9,929 nucleotides of DNA, taken from contig JAEZJL010000236.1 of NCBI GenBank assembly GCA_023415815.1, positions 1 to 9,929 of the forward strand. The letters are read 5' to 3'. Under the pieces are notes generated by a model. The model ran no database searches. It had not been told where the DNA came from and saw only the letters and a program-made list of their open reading frames with translations. The stretch's first letter is position 1, and each line of letters opens with the position of its first letter. This document shows positions 1-6,934 of the stretch, piece after piece. A program made the position numbers and the translations under genes. Origin of the DNA: Bacillota bacterium (lineage in GTDB: Bacteria > Bacillota > Clostridia > Acetivibrionales > DTU013).

Positions 1-348
1 GCGCTCATGAGCATACCCCAGGAGCAGATAGAGGCCTCGAGGATAGACGGCGCGACGACCATCCAGGCCTACCGTTTTATCCGCATCCCCATGATCCGCA
101 ATATAATCATCACGACTGCGATCCTGATCTCAACAGGCACCCTCAAGGTGTTCGAGATGCCGTTCCTGCTTACGAAGGGCGGCCCGGGATATTCAAGCCA
201 GGTTCTTTCCACCTATATGTATCTCAAATCCTTTTCGGGTCTGGAATTCGGCTACGGGAGCGCGATATCGATATTTCAGGCCATATTGAGCCTTGCTACG
301 ATGGTGCTCTTGAAATTTGTTATATTCCGCAAGGATAATACCGTATGA
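1..348 (+). CDS. Sugar ABC transporter permease, CUT1 family (MalF/UgpA-like), C-terminal part
   Basis: This is the C-terminal part of an inner-membrane permease subunit of a carbohydrate ABC importer. The frame is open from base 1, so the gene begins upstream and the ATG at 7 is an internal methionine. The visible part starts in the cytoplasmic EAA loop that contacts the ATPase: E-A-S, then I-D-G-A, then I-R-I-P-M-I about 14 residues later. Two hydrophobic spans follow, around IIITTAILIS and IFQAILSLATMVLLKFVIF, separated by a segment with the KGGPG motif typical of MalF/UgpA-type permeases. The protein ends in a short polar tail. Its stop lies 16 bases before the next permease gene, the usual paired arrangement. 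The binding protein is presumably encoded upstream, outside the window. Substrate cannot be read from the sequence; the downstream arabinofuranosidase suggests a plant-type oligosaccharide. Confidence 0.93.
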   Translation, partial: ALMSIPQEQIEASRIDGATTIQAYRFIRIPMIRNIIITTAILISTGTLKVFEMPFLLTKGGPGYSSQVLSTYMYLKSFSGLEFGYGSAISIFQAILSLATMVLLKFVIFRKDNTV

Positions 349-351
349 AAC

Positions 352-356
352 AGGAG
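352..356 (+). promoter_or_regulatory. Ribosome binding site fixing the start of the second permease
   Basis: AGGAG lies 8 bases before the ATG at 365. The reading frame extends upstream to a TTG at 317 inside the preceding gene, but that codon has no comparable site. ATG 365 gives the normal permease N-terminus, with a basic leader and then the first membrane span. Confidence 0.8.
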
Positions 357-364
357 AGTCGATT

Positions 365-1210
365 ATGAATAAGGGGAAATTAGGAAAAAAGATAGGGAAG
401 CTCATACTATTGATTCTGGTATTCATTGCAGTACTGGTTCAGATATATCCGCTCTTTTGGATATTCACGTCGAGCTTCAAGGGTGCGGCCGAGTTCTCCG
501 AAAGACCGGCTTACACCCTTCCGGCCAGCTTCAATTTTGAAAACTACAGGACGGTCATATTTGATTCAAATATACCGCGCTATTTTTTAAACAGCACCGT
601 CGTCGCGTTTGCGACCCTGATACTGCTCTCGTTTCTGGGCTCTCTCGCAGGCTTTGCCCTCTCCAAGATGCATTTCAAGGGCAAAAATCTCATATTCGTA
701 TATCTTATGGCAGGCATGATGGTCCCGATCTTTGTCGGACTCATCCCGATTTTCCAGATGTACAATCTGCTCGGACTGCGGGATACATACTTATCGCTTA
801 TATTGCCGCAGGTGGGTTTTGCCATCCCGATTTCCATGTTCCTTTACATGGGCTTTATGGACTATATCCCAAACGAGCTGCAGGAATCGGCTTTTATCGA
901 CGGAGCTTCGCCTGTAAGAGTTTATGCGCAGATCATGATGCCAATGTGCCTGAACGCAACCATCACGGTATTGACGTTCAACTTCATCTCCGTGTGGAAC
1001 GAGTATACATTTGCAAATACGTTTATCAGCGCGGCCAATATGCGCACGCTGCCGATAGGCCTTACCGAATTTCTGTCCGGCCTGGGAATGCGCAACTGGG
1101 GACTGACGTTTGCGGCCATCGGCATTTCAATATTACCGACGCTCGTGATTTACTTCTTCCTTAACGATAAGGTCATCGACGGTATGGCCTCCGGTGCGGT
1201 TAAAGGATAA
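365..1210 (+). CDS. Sugar ABC transporter permease, CUT1 family (MalG/UgpE-like)
   Basis: This is the second membrane subunit of the carbohydrate ABC importer, 281 residues, normal for MalG/UgpE proteins. Six hydrophobic spans can be placed at about residues 13-35, 73-99, 108-131, 141-162, 192-212 and 248-267. The EAA loop that couples to the ATPase lies between spans 4 and 5 at about residues 170-194 (N-E-L-Q-E-S-A, then I-D-G-A, then I-M-M-P-M). The C-terminus, ending in DGMASGAVKG, is characteristic of the family. The start at 365 was chosen over upstream TTG because of the AGGAG site at 352-356. It forms a heterodimer with the truncated upstream permease. No ATPase gene is seen; CUT1 systems of Firmicutes often share one MsmX-type ATPase encoded elsewhere. 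Family assignment is secure; substrate is inferred only from context. Confidence 0.95.
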   Translation: MNKGKLGKKIGKLILLILVFIAVLVQIYPLFWIFTSSFKGAAEFSERPAYTLPASFNFENYRTVIFDSNIPRYFLNSTVVAFATLILLSFLGSLAGFALSKMHFKGKNLIFVYLMAGMMVPIFVGLIPIFQMYNLLGLRDTYLSLILPQVGFAIPISMFLYMGFMDYIPNELQESAFIDGASPVRVYAQIMMPMCLNATITVLTFNFISVWNEYTFANTFISAANMRTLPIGLTEFLSGLGMRNWGLTFAAIGISILPTLVIYFFLNDKVIDGMASGAVKG

Positions 1211-1230
1211 TTAAAAAAGGAGACAAAAAG

Positions 1231-2757
1231 ATGAGCAATAAGGCGAAAGCGACAATCAACAAGAAGTTCATAACCGGGAAGGTTTCCGATTTGATGTTCG
1301 GCCAGTATTTCGAGCCGATCGGGCGCTGCACCCATGAGGGAATGTATGAGCCCGACCACCCCACGGCGGATGAAAAGGGCTGGAGACAGGATGTAAAAGA
1401 TCTGGTCAAAGAGCTTGGAATAACCTGCTTCCGTTATCCGGGCGGAAACTTCACCGCAAGCAGCCGCTGGGAGGACAGCGTGGGACCCCGCGAAAAAAGG
1501 CCGGTGCGCATGGAGCTCGCGTGGGTTTCCATTGAGGACAACAGCGTAGGCACAAACGAATACATCGACTATGTAAAGGAGGTCGGGGCGGAGACCATCA
1601 TGACGTTCAATATGGGTACGCGCGGAGTTGAAGCCGCTTTCGACCTTGTGGAGTACTGCAACTACCCGGGCGGGACCTACCTGAGCGACAAGCGCCGCGA
1701 GCACGGCTATGAGGAGCCGCACAACATAAAATACTGGTGTATAGGGAACGAGGTCGAGGGTCCTTGGCAGATTTGCCAGCACAGGCCCGAAACCTATGGC
1801 TGGCTCTGCCGTGAGACGGCCAAGGCGATAAAGAGAATCAACCCCGAATACCAGCTGATAGCCGCCGGGACAAGCAACTGCCACCTGCCGACATACGTCG
1901 ACTGGGATTGGAAAATACTCGAGGACTCTTATGAATACATAGACGGCCTCGCCATACACTGCTACACGGACAGGCGCAGGACCGATTCGACCGCCCATTA
2001 CCTTGCGCACACGGCCGAGCTTGAGGAATATCTGTCGGCCATAGAGGGCGTATGCCAGGCGATGAAGGCGAAAAAGCACAGCAAAAAGGATATCTGGCTT
2101 TCCATCGACGAGTGGAACGTGCAGTCTTACGAAATCGTGCATCTCCAGGAGGATCGCCCCAAGCGCGGCATCAAGCCGTGGATGGTGCATCCGCCTATCA
2201 TCGAGCAGACCTATACGGTGGAGGATGCACTGGCACTTGGGCTGCAGCTCATTGTCTACTTCAGACACTGCAAGAGCATCAAGATCGCCTGCATGTCCCT
2301 GCTTGTGAACTGTCTTTCCCCGATTATGTCGGAAAAAGGCGGCCCCGCGTGGCGTCAGCCGACTTTTTATCCGTTCCAGCACTGTTCTAAATACGGACGC
2401 GGTACTGTCCTGGAGACGGTGATAGACTGCGCGACATACGAAGATGAGAAGTACGGGGCCGTCCCGTATATCGAAGGAATTGCGGTATACAACGACGGGA
2501 CGGACGGACTCACATTATTCGCCGTTAACAAATACGACGGCAAATGCTCGTTTGAGTGCGCACTTGAAGGCTTTGAGGGATATACGGTAGAGGAGCATAT
2601 AGTATTGAGCCATAAAGACCTCTTTGCAGTCAATACAGTTGACGATCAGGAAAATGTCAGACCGCATACGGTTGGCGGGTCGGTCATAAAAAATGGCGTT
2701 TTAAGCTCCGAGCTTGAAGGCTATTCCTGGAACGTTATCCGTATGAAAAAGAAGTAA
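1231..2757 (+). CDS. GH51 family alpha-L-arabinofuranosidase, intracellular
   Basis: The enzyme is predicted to remove terminal alpha-L-arabinofuranosyl units from imported oligosaccharides by a retaining mechanism. At 508 residues it has the usual GH51 length: a TIM barrel followed by a C-terminal beta domain from about residue 390. Recognisable motifs are FGQYFEPIGR (Glu28), FRYPGGNF (Asn73), WEDSVGPR, YWCIGNEVEGPWQ with acid/base Glu174, AIHCY (His243, Tyr245) and SIDEWNV with nucleophile Glu294. Both catalytic residues align closely with Geobacillus AbfA (Glu175 and Glu294, from memory). No signal peptide is visible, so it acts in the cytoplasm, which fits the two permease genes just upstream. 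The start is supported by AAGGAG 8 bases upstream. Departures include Leu357 in ACMSLLVN, where the family usually has Gln, and IHCY in place of LHQY. The substrate could therefore differ from standard arabinoxylan fragments. Confidence 0.92.
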   Translation: MSNKAKATINKKFITGKVSDLMFGQYFEPIGRCTHEGMYEPDHPTADEKGWRQDVKDLVKELGITCFRYPGGNFTASSRWEDSVGPREKRPVRMELAWVSIEDNSVGTNEYIDYVKEVGAETIMTFNMGTRGVEAAFDLVEYCNYPGGTYLSDKRREHGYEEPHNIKYWCIGNEVEGPWQICQHRPETYGWLCRETAKAIKRINPEYQLIAAGTSNCHLPTYVDWDWKILEDSYEYIDGLAIHCYTDRRRTDSTAHYLAHTAELEEYLSAIEGVCQAMKAKKHSKKDIWLSIDEWNVQSYEIVHLQEDRPKRGIKPWMVHPPIIEQTYTVEDALALGLQLIVYFRHCKSIKIACMSLLVNCLSPIMSEKGGPAWRQPTFYPFQHCSKYGRGTVLETVIDCATYEDEKYGAVPYIEGIAVYNDGTDGLTLFAVNKYDGKCSFECALEGFEGYTVEEHIVLSHKDLFAVNTVDDQENVRPHTVGGSVIKNGVLSSELEGYSWNVIRMKKK

Positions 2758-2775
2758 ACGCCTGTGAAAGGCAGG

Positions 2776-2802
2776 TAGCGGGCGGCCGAAGACCGCCCGT
2801 TA
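2776..2802 (+). terminator. GC-rich hairpin after the glycosidase gene, possible weak intrinsic terminator
   Basis: A perfect 7-bp stem pairs CGGGCGG (2779-2785) with CCGCCCG (2793-2799) around a 7-base loop. It can be extended outward to 2776/2802 by U-A, A-U and one G-U pair. It is followed by TTATTTG, a poor and interrupted T tract. It lies 18 bases after the GH51 stop, in the only long gap of the window. Position and stem strength suggest a terminator or partial attenuator that splits the transport/hydrolysis block from the catabolic block. The weak T run makes read-through likely. An alternative role is an mRNA-stabilising 3' stem. Confidence 0.5.
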
Positions 2803-2814
2803 TTTGCCGGATGT

Positions 2815-2850
2815 GCAAAAGGCAGAGGATTAATGTCCCAGCAGTTTTGC
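2815..2850. repeat. Inverted repeat GCAAAA...TTTTGC in the intergenic gap
   Basis: GCAAAA (2815-2820) and TTTTGC (2845-2850) are perfect inverted half-sites separated by 24 bases. They nest with a second small inverted pair, GTCCC (2835-2839) and GGGAC (2855-2859). Both are upstream of the isomerase gene, where an operator or leader structure might be expected. The arms are short enough to occur by chance, and no convincing -35/-10 pair was found nearby, so the regulatory role is speculative. Confidence 0.2.
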
Positions 2851-2896
2851 CACAGGGACCTGATAAAAAAGGACATGTTTAAGATAGGAGCTTGCT

Positions 2897-4300
2897 ATGA
2901 AAAAACAAACCTTTGCGGTAATGATAGGTACGGGAATATTCTTTCCGCCGGAGTTCTGCGGGGAAGCAAGGGCGGAAATCAGGGCTGCCATAGAAAAAGC
3001 CGGATTTGAAATAATCATGATGCCCGAGGATGCAACGGCTCACGGCGGCGTCCAGTCTCCCGAGGAAGGAAGAAAATTCGCTAAATTCCTTAAAGAGCAC
3101 GAGGGCGAATACGACGGAGTCGTGCTGTCGCTGCCGAACTTCGGCAATGAAAACAGCGCCATACTCGCGCTGCGCGACTGCGGTACGCCTATACTCATCC
3201 AGGCGTACCCCGACAAAATCGGCCTGATGGACGTTGCGCACCGGCGTGACGCTTTCTGTGGAAAAATTTCAATAATGAACCTTTTTCATCAAGCCGGTTT
3301 GCCGTACACGGTATACGCGCCTCACACGATATCACCGGCAGACCCGCGCTTCGGCAAGCAGCTTGAGGATTTTGCCGCTGTCTGCCGCGTTGTGAAGGGC
3401 ATGAAGCGGGTATCTGTCGGAGCGATCGGCGCCAGGACGACGCCATGGAAGACTGTGCGCATAGACGAGTATGCGCTTGAGGGCATGGGGATAACGGTGG
3501 AGACGATGGACTTGAGCGAGCTCTTCCACCGCGTGGAGACCCTGGATACAGGAAGCCCGTCGTTCAAGGAGAAACTTGGCTGCTACCGGGAGTACGCAAA
3601 TTGGGGTGCGATCCCGCCACGCAATTTCGAGACGATCATAAAGGCCGCGGTTGTGATCGACCAGGTCATCGAAGAATACAGGCTGGACTGTCTGGGCCTG
3701 CGCTGCTGGAACGAGTTCGAGGCATATCTGGGGATATGTCCCTGCATCATATTGAGCGAGCTGTGCAACCGCGGCATCCCCGCCGCGTGCGAGGTTGACG
3801 TGGGGAACGCGCTGAGTATGCTGGCCCTGCAGCTTGCGTCCGGCAAGCCTGCCGCAACGCTGGACTGGAACAATAATTACGGCGATGAAGAGGACAAATG
3901 CGTACTCTTCCACTGCGGCCCCGTCGCGAAGGATATGCTCGGCACTGCCAGGGAGGTCGTCGACAATCCGCTGCAGGCGATGGTGCACGGACCCGGACGC
4001 TCATGGGGCGCATCCATGGCGCGCATCAAGCCCTCTCCCATGACATACCTCAGCGCAAGGACGGAAAAAGGCAGATTCGGCTTTTATATGGGAGAGGGAC
4101 GCTTTACGGAGGATGTACTCGAGGAGCCGTTTTTCGGAAATGCGGGGGTAGCGGAAATCCAGAACCTGCAGAAGGTGCTTCTGAACGCGGGGCAGAACGG
4201 CTTCAAGCATCATGTGGCCGTGACGCTGTCGCAGAGCGAAGCGGTTCTGCGCGAGGCGTTCACAAAATATCTCGGATATGAGGTCAAGGACTTGATCTGA
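2897..4300 (+). CDS. L-fucose/L-arabinose isomerase-like protein (COG2407 type)
   Basis: This is probably a metal-dependent cytoplasmic aldose-ketose isomerase, 467 residues. The C-terminal catalytic half carries the family signature: LGLRCWNEFE (Glu273), an ILSELCNRGIPAACEVDVGNALSM segment (Glu299, Asp301), then LDWNN, and LFHCGP (His339). Glu, Asp/Glu and His at such positions coordinate the metal in fucose isomerases. The N-terminal half is the alpha/beta sugar-isomerase fold (VVLSLPNFGNENSAI near 75-90). The start is supported by AGGAG 6 bases upstream. It opens the second gene block and is followed 30 bases later by a polyol dehydrogenase. Members of this family act on varied sugars, including L-fucose, arabinose and sulfoquinovose, so the substrate is not fixed. 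With GH51 upstream, a pentose is the simplest guess. It is not an AraA-type L-arabinose isomerase. Confidence 0.85.
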   Translation: MKKQTFAVMIGTGIFFPPEFCGEARAEIRAAIEKAGFEIIMMPEDATAHGGVQSPEEGRKFAKFLKEHEGEYDGVVLSLPNFGNENSAILALRDCGTPILIQAYPDKIGLMDVAHRRDAFCGKISIMNLFHQAGLPYTVYAPHTISPADPRFGKQLEDFAAVCRVVKGMKRVSVGAIGARTTPWKTVRIDEYALEGMGITVETMDLSELFHRVETLDTGSPSFKEKLGCYREYANWGAIPPRNFETIIKAAVVIDQVIEEYRLDCLGLRCWNEFEAYLGICPCIILSELCNRGIPAACEVDVGNALSMLALQLASGKPAATLDWNNNYGDEEDKCVLFHCGPVAKDMLGTAREVVDNPLQAMVHGPGRSWGASMARIKPSPMTYLSARTEKGRFGFYMGEGRFTEDVLEEPFFGNAGVAEIQNLQKVLLNAGQNGFKHHVAVTLSQSEAVLREAFTKYLGYEVKDLI

Positions 4301-4314
4301 GAATTCATGCAGTT

Positions 4315-4322
4315 AAAAGGAG
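4315..4322 (+). promoter_or_regulatory. Ribosome binding site fixing the start of the first dehydrogenase
   Basis: AAAAGGAG ends 8 bases before the ATG at 4331. An in-frame ATG at 4307 lies upstream of this site and would place the Shine-Dalgarno sequence inside the coding region. ATG 4331 also gives the N-terminus MKAALFY, typical of the MDR family. Confidence 0.85.
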
Positions 4323-4330
4323 AAGGTTTT

Positions 4331-5377
4331 ATGAAAGCAGCATTGTTTTACGGAATAAAGGATATAAGAGCGGAAGATATACCCATACCGGCTGGGGGAC
4401 CGGGCGACATGTTAATAAAAGTGCATGCCGCGGCTATATGCGGGACGGATTTAAGGATATACGGCAACGGCCACTTCAAAATCAGGGAAGGCGACAGACG
4501 TATCCTCAGCCATGAGGTCAGCGGTGAAATTGTCGAAGTCGGAGCCAATGTCGCAGATTTCACTCCAGGGGAACGCGTTTCGGTCATACCCAATATCGGC
4601 TGCGGCGTATGCCCCAACTGCAGGAAAGGCCTTAACCAGCTCTGTCCCGATTACGACGCTTTCGGTATCAGCATTGACGGCGGCTTTGCGGAGTATATGA
4701 AGATACCTGCATCTGCTATCCGCGGTGGAAATGTAATGAAGCTTCCCGCGTCCATCAGCTATGATGAAGCCGTGCTTGTAGAACCGCTCTCCTGCTGTTA
4801 CAACAGCTGGCGCGCCCTCGGCACGCATCCGGGGGATACCGTGCTCATTGTCGGCGCAGGCCCGGTAGGGGCTCTGCATGTAATGATAAACCGGCTTGCG
4901 GGTGCGACGAAGCTTATCGTGGCGGACATATCCGACACGCGTCTGGAGCAGGTGAAGGAATTTGGCGCGGACATTGTGATCAATTCCGCGAAGCGGGATC
5001 TTGCGGCCGAAATTAACCGCATTACGGAAGGCGAAGGCGTTTCCGTCGTCATTACGGCCTGCTCGGTGCCTGCCGTACAGCAGCAGGCTCTGGAGCTGGC
5101 AGGCGTTGAAGGACGGATAAATCTTTTTGGCGGTATGCCTAAAGGCAAGGAGCAGGTGACGCTGAACACCAACTTAATCCATTACAAGCAGCTCCGCGTG
5201 CTCGGGACGACGGGTTCCACAGTCAACGACTACCGCGAGTCGATGAAGCTTGCGGCGTCAGGAAGGCTTAAGCTCGCAGGCCTTGTCAGCCGTAAATTCA
5301 GGATCGAGGAAATCAACGAGGCCATAGCTTATGCGGCTTCAGGCCAGGGTATGAAAACGTTCGTATGTAACGGATGA
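4331..5377 (+). CDS. Zinc-dependent MDR alcohol/polyol dehydrogenase (sorbitol/threonine dehydrogenase-like)
   Basis: This is a cytoplasmic NAD(P)-dependent oxidoreductase that interconverts a secondary alcohol and a ketone, probably on a sugar alcohol or ketose. It has 348 residues, normal for the family. The catalytic zinc site is visible as Cys37 in AAICGTD, His61-Glu62 in LSHEVSG, and Glu151 in VEPLSCC. The structural zinc loop is intact: Cys91, Cys94, Cys97 and Cys105 (C-x2-C-x2-C-x7-C). The Rossmann motif GAGPVG is at 175-180, and the acidic Asp199 at the end of the next strand favours NAD over NADP. The start at 4331 was chosen on the ribosome binding site rather than ATG 4307. The gene is 13 bases upstream of the FGGY kinase gene, consistent with one operon. 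The exact substrate, and whether it oxidises a polyol or reduces a ketose, cannot be told from the sequence. Confidence 0.9.
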   Translation: MKAALFYGIKDIRAEDIPIPAGGPGDMLIKVHAAAICGTDLRIYGNGHFKIREGDRRILSHEVSGEIVEVGANVADFTPGERVSVIPNIGCGVCPNCRKGLNQLCPDYDAFGISIDGGFAEYMKIPASAIRGGNVMKLPASISYDEAVLVEPLSCCYNSWRALGTHPGDTVLIVGAGPVGALHVMINRLAGATKLIVADISDTRLEQVKEFGADIVINSAKRDLAAEINRITEGEGVSVVITACSVPAVQQQALELAGVEGRINLFGGMPKGKEQVTLNTNLIHYKQLRVLGTTGSTVNDYRESMKLAASGRLKLAGLVSRKFRIEEINEAIAYAASGQGMKTFVCNG

Positions 5378-5390
5378 GGGTGGTCTTTGT

Positions 5391-6929
5391 ATGAAGTATC
5401 TTATAGGTGTGGACATAGGCACTACGGGGACAAAAGCGTCCTTATACGATACCGAGGGTAATGAGATAGCCGGCGCGTTCAGGGAATCCGTCCTGCATTA
5501 TCCCTGTGAGGGCTGGGTGGAGCAGGAGCCGCAGGATTTTTATACTTCCGCTTGCGACACCATCCGCGAAATGGTATCAAAGGCCGGGATATCCGGCAAG
5601 GATGTCGCAGCGATAACCGTAGACGGACAGATGGCGGGAGTGCTCGGCATAGACGATGCTTTCAAGCCTGTGATCCGTTACGACTCCTGGCTCGACGGAC
5701 GCTGCGCAAAGCAGCTCAACCGGATAAGGGAGCAGGCGGAGGAGCTTGTGCTCCGGAAGAGCGGACTTCCGACAATGGTGGCCCACTGCGGTAAAATCCT
5801 GTGGTGGAAGGAAGAGCGTCCCGGGGAATTCAAGCGGATACTGAAGTTCATACAGCCCGCAGGCTATGTGTCGGGGCGCTTTGCAGGACTCAGGGGCAGG
5901 GACGCGTTTATCGATCCTACATATTGTCATTTTTCAGGACTTTTTGATTTCTCAAAGAACACATGGAGCGAGGAGCTCTGTGCAATATTCGGCATACCGA
6001 TGGAAAAGCTGCCGCGCGTCATCGACCCGTGGGAGATAATAGGCGCGCTTACACCCGAAGCCGCGGGCGACTGCGGTCTTGCAGCGGGAATACCCGTCAC
6101 GGCTGGCTGCGGCGATCAGGCCGCTGGCTTTCTGGGCGCAGGCCTGGTCGAGCCGGGCTGCGTTGTAGATGTCGCAGGCACGGCTTCCGTTTTCGCCTGC
6201 GGCGTCGACAGGTTTCATCCGGATTTGAAGCACAAGACGCTCCTTTCCTGCCGTTCGGTATCCAGCGGACTGTGGTTTCCGCACGCTTTCCTGAACGGCG
6301 GCGGGCTGTGCCTGCGCTGGTTCCGGGACAATATCCTGAAGCCCGCGCCGGAGGACGCCGCTTCGGCATACGGAGCGATGGACAAAAAAGCCGAGGCTCT
6401 CGGACGGGAGCCTACCGGCATATTGTTCCTGCCGCACCTTGGCGGGCGCAATTTTCCATTCCATCAGCACATTCGCGGCTCGTTCGCAAACATAAACTGG
6501 AACACGGACAATGCCGCACTCTATAAATCCATCATGGAGGGCATTGCGTATGAATACGCCATATATCTGAAAATAGAGCGCTCGCTCTACCCGGATATTG
6601 AATTCAAAGAGGTCAGGACATACGGCGGCGGAGCCAGAAGCCGTTTATTCACGCAAATAAAGGCCGATGTGCTCGGAATCCCTTATGTGCATGTGGACAG
6701 GTCCGAGGTAGGGGCGCTCGGGTGCGCCATACTCGGCGGGTACGCAGTCGGGATATACAAGGACATGGCCCAGACGGCGAAGCAGTTCACGCATACCAGG
6801 GACAAGATCCTGCCCGATGAGCAAAACCATCGCAAATACCGGGTATTCGCGGAGGCGTATGCCCAATACGGTCACGCTATGGAAAAGATGCATGAACATA
6901 TCGACATTCTTAAAAACAACGGAGTTTGA
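5391..6929 (+). CDS. FGGY-family carbohydrate kinase (xylulokinase-like)
   Basis: It transfers phosphate from ATP to a sugar, ketose or polyol in the cytoplasm. At 512 residues it has the two-domain FGGY architecture. The phosphate-1 motif DIGTTGTK is at residues 8-15, the substrate loop VDGQMAG at 78-83, YDSWLDGRC at 97-105, the catalytic base Asp242 in GCGDQAAG, the ATP loop GTAS at 263-266, and the adenosine motif YGGGARSRLF near 414-423. The closest recognisable group is xylulokinase XylB. However, the XylB pair Met-His (77-78 in E. coli, from memory) is Met81-Ala82 here, and Asn after the catalytic Asp is Gln243. Substrate specificity is therefore probably not D-xylulose. The start is supported by GAGGGTGG 7 bases upstream. 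It sits between two dehydrogenase genes, 13 and 5 bases away. L-ribulokinase AraB is a different FGGY branch and does not match. Confidence 0.9.
   Translation: MKYLIGVDIGTTGTKASLYDTEGNEIAGAFRESVLHYPCEGWVEQEPQDFYTSACDTIREMVSKAGISGKDVAAITVDGQMAGVLGIDDAFKPVIRYDSWLDGRCAKQLNRIREQAEELVLRKSGLPTMVAHCGKILWWKEERPGEFKRILKFIQPAGYVSGRFAGLRGRDAFIDPTYCHFSGLFDFSKNTWSEELCAIFGIPMEKLPRVIDPWEIIGALTPEAAGDCGLAAGIPVTAGCGDQAAGFLGAGLVEPGCVVDVAGTASVFACGVDRFHPDLKHKTLLSCRSVSSGLWFPHAFLNGGGLCLRWFRDNILKPAPEDAASAYGAMDKKAEALGREPTGILFLPHLGGRNFPFHQHIRGSFANINWNTDNAALYKSIMEGIAYEYAIYLKIERSLYPDIEFKEVRTYGGGARSRLFTQIKADVLGIPYVHVDRSEVGALGCAILGGYAVGIYKDMAQTAKQFTHTRDKILPDEQNHRKYRVFAEAYAQYGHAMEKMHEHIDILKNNGV
6921..6924 (+). promoter_or_regulatory. 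Ribosome binding site for the second dehydrogenase, inside the kinase 3' end
   Basis: GGAG lies within the last codons of the kinase gene, 10 bases before ATG 6935. A TTG at 6926 is too close to use it, and ATG 6950 (giving MKAAMLY, the common family start) has no site of its own. The start at 6935 is preferred but 6950 cannot be excluded. Termination and restart are probably coupled here. Confidence 0.55.
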
Positions 6930-6934
6930 TTCTT

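Noticed and set aside
7..348. A complete 113-residue protein starting at ATG 7
   Set aside because: The frame is open upstream of the ATG and the sequence begins in the middle of a permease EAA loop, so this is the tail of a longer gene.
1150..2382. Long minus-strand open frame (410 codons) opposite the GH51 gene
   Set aside because: It is antisense to a gene with clear catalytic motifs, has no recognisable domain or ribosome binding site, and its openness follows from the codon bias of the real gene.
2761..2775. Small palindrome CCTG/CAGG just after the GH51 stop
   Set aside because: Only four base pairs; expected by chance and not needed to explain the larger hairpin that follows.
2804..2875. 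Sigma-A type promoter ahead of the isomerase (TTGCCG or TTGCCA as -35)
   Set aside because: No acceptable -10 box occurs 16-18 bases downstream of either hexamer, so no promoter is called.
3332..3988. Minus-strand open frame of 218 codons opposite the isomerase gene
   Set aside because: No family motifs. The + strand frame carries the metal-site signature and a proper start. Treated as a shadow frame.
5963..6526. Plus-strand open frame of 187 codons inside the kinase gene
   Set aside because: Arg-rich out-of-frame translation typical of GC-rich shadow frames. The kinase motifs run unbroken across the region.
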